Part shown: piece by piece, positions 23,191-24,288 of the stretch
How positions within the stretch are numbered: the stretch's first letter is position 1
Layout of the letters: every line of letters begins with the position of its first letter
From: Zhenhengia stercoravium
GTDB taxonomy: Bacteria; Bacillota; Clostridia; Lachnospirales; Cellulosilyticaceae
NCBI GenBank assembly: GCA_018883975.1
Contig: JAHLFD010000145.1
Location: 1-24,288 of the forward strand
Reading direction: 5' to 3'
Length of the DNA stretch: 24,288 nt
Position numbers and translations under genes: made by a program
The notes under the pieces: model-generated
Databases searched by the model: none
Seen by the model: the letters and a program-made list of their open reading frames with translations, nothing else
Told to the model about the DNA's origin: nothing

Positions 23191-24288
23191 TTAGTCAAGT
23201 GCCAACCTATTATATTGTATCATCCATAAGTTATTTAACACACTCTGCTCCAGTTCTGATAATGCTTCTAATGATTTAAGCTTTCCCTCTTGATCTATTT
23301 GAAAGTTTTGCCCGTAAGCTTTTAAATGGTTCTTGGTCTCAACTAAATAGTTCATATAAGGGTCTTTATCATAGCCTATATAATGAAGCATTTGGCTTCC
23401 AAGATAAGATGCATCTATAACACCCATACTTTTAGCAGGTAAGTTATAATTATTCCACATGATAAAAGGTGTCTGATAAAGCTTATAGCAGTCCGCCTCA
23501 TCAAAATTTCCTTCTATATAATGAAGCTTTTCATAAAGTGCATAATTTTCATCTAAGGCCGGCAAGTGATCCCCATACATTACAATAATAGTTGGTTCTT
23601 CTACTTGCTCAAAATAGGCTATTAACTTATGAAGTGCTTTATCAGAATCTTTAACTCCATTAGCATAAGTAGTGAGGCGACTCTTCTCTTCTTCTGTAAG
23701 ATTATCTCCTTCAATGCGGATACCATTTGCTGTATAGGTATCTGTATAAGGCATATGATTCTGCATGGTTACAACATGACAAAAGAGAGGTTCATTCTGA
23801 TTGTCCTCATATAGCTCTATCACCTTATCTACTAATGTCTCATCCGATACATAGCCTCTAGCAAGAGTAGGGTCTATAAAATCTTCACTTGCAATAAAAG
23901 TCTCAATACCTAAATCTTTATAAGCCTTATCTCTTGAGAAAAAAGCTTTCTCATACCCATGTACTGCAAAAGTTTTATACCCCTCTTTCTGAAGTAGCTT
24001 AGGAATACTTGGTGTATGCTCATTGACAAGCTGCATATATGCTATATTCTGAGGCTCTGTAAAATAGACCGAGTGCCCTGTTAAGACTTCATACTCTGTT
24101 TGGCAAGTACGTCCACCATAAACTTCTGTTGCAATACTACCACTTACATAATTCTCTCCATAATTTTGGAAATAAGCTAAAGGGCTTTCTGAATAAGAAA
24201 TACCTGAAAGGTTCGTTAAATCAAATAGGGATTCACTCATAATCATAATAATATTAGGCTTAGCAAAATTATTATTAGGGTTGTCCAC
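23191..24288 (-). CDS. LtaS-like sulfatase-family enzyme, C-terminal catalytic part (N-terminus outside window)
   Basis: Extracytoplasmic catalytic domain of an alkaline-phosphatase/sulfatase superfamily enzyme of the lipoteichoic acid synthase type, which polymerises glycerol phosphate from phosphatidylglycerol onto a membrane anchor. About 365 residues are visible and the frame is open at the window edge; the five membrane helices expected upstream are missing. Counting from the edge, visible catalytic elements are SES with Glu19, the GGRTCQTEYE motif with candidate nucleophile Thr61, the QNHMPY histidine, and MYGDHLP with Asp-His. The GTG at the edge is almost certainly not the true start. 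Whether the product is lipoteichoic acid or another glycerol-phosphate glycan is not decided. Confidence 0.92.
   Translation of the reverse strand: MDNPNNNFAKPNIIMIMSESLFDLTNLSGISYSESPLAYFQNYGENYVSGSIATEVYGGRTCQTEYEVLTGHSVYFTEPQNIAYMQLVNEHTPSIPKLLQKEGYKTFAVHGYEKAFFSRDKAYKDLGIETFIASEDFIDPTLARGYVSDETLVDKVIELYEDNQNEPLFCHVVTMQNHMPYTDTYTANGIRIEGDNLTEEEKSRLTTYANGVKDSDKALHKLIAYFEQVEEPTIIVMYGDHLPALDENYALYEKLHYIEGNFDEADCYKLYQTPFIMWNNYNLPAKSMGVIDASYLGSQMLHYIGYDKDPYMNYLVETKNHLKAYGQNFQIDQEGKLKSLEALSELEQSVLNNLWMIQYNRLALD

Noticed and set aside
1..24288. Search for CRISPR arrays, insertion sequences, tRNA genes, phage or toxin-antitoxin genes.
   Set aside because: No direct-repeat arrays, transposases, integrases, tRNA cloverleafs or recognisable toxin pairs were seen by eye on either strand.

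Overview
The window looks like chromosomal DNA from a low-GC, Gram-positive anaerobe of the Clostridia, most likely in or near the Lachnospirales. This is inferred from several signs: AT-rich sequence, strong AGGAGG-type ribosome sites, a T-box before leuS, an indolepyruvate:ferredoxin oxidoreductase, an orphan sodium-pump decarboxylase beta/gamma pair, an LtaS-type sulfatase, a copper-amine-oxidase-N surface protein and a possible sporulation-type promoter before a cysteine-rich protein. No rRNA, tRNA, CRISPR array, insertion sequence, phage gene or integrase was seen. Most genes are on the minus strand and most units end in clear intrinsic terminators.

Layout. 1-2226: the 5' part of leuS (minus, cut by the window edge) and its leucine T-box leader. 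2227-2922: mgtC/sapB (minus). 3089-4085: two tandem zinc-ribbon membrane paralogues (plus) behind a promoter that carries a palindrome. 4239-5516: an XRE/TPR-like regulator with a palindrome at its promoter, and a small secreted DUF2680-like protein (minus). 5672-7702: an EF-G-like GTPase with an altered guanine-specificity motif (minus). 7908-11481: an apparent iorA-iorB-glyA operon (minus). 11648-12870: a split ThrE-type serine/threonine exporter (plus), divergent from iorA. 12914-13927: a 27-cysteine protein (minus) with a sigma-K-like promoter, divergent from 14084-15328, a protein of unknown function with a proline-rich tail (plus). 15380-16431: an 8-TM membrane protein and an RseC-like protein in a translationally coupled pair (minus). 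16515-17858: a MATE exporter (minus). 18064-19330: oadB and a 36-residue oadG (plus). 19413-22552: a secreted polysaccharide deacetylase and a large secreted CuAO-N/PKD protein (minus). 22681-24288: a small unknown protein and the C-terminal catalytic domain of an LtaS-like enzyme (minus, cut by the window edge).

How the genes may work together. The iorAB-glyA operon and the divergent exporter pair put aromatic 2-oxoacid catabolism, serine/glycine/one-carbon conversion and serine/threonine export around one intergenic region. The right-hand third is mostly cell-envelope biology: Na+ pump subunits, deacetylase, surface protein and polyglycerol-phosphate polymerase. I see no defence system or mobile element. 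The observations that most deserve a check are the cysteine-rich protein with its sigma-K-like promoter, the EF-G-like protein reading TEMD in place of NKxD, the 36-residue OadG, and the several perfect inverted repeats placed exactly at promoters.
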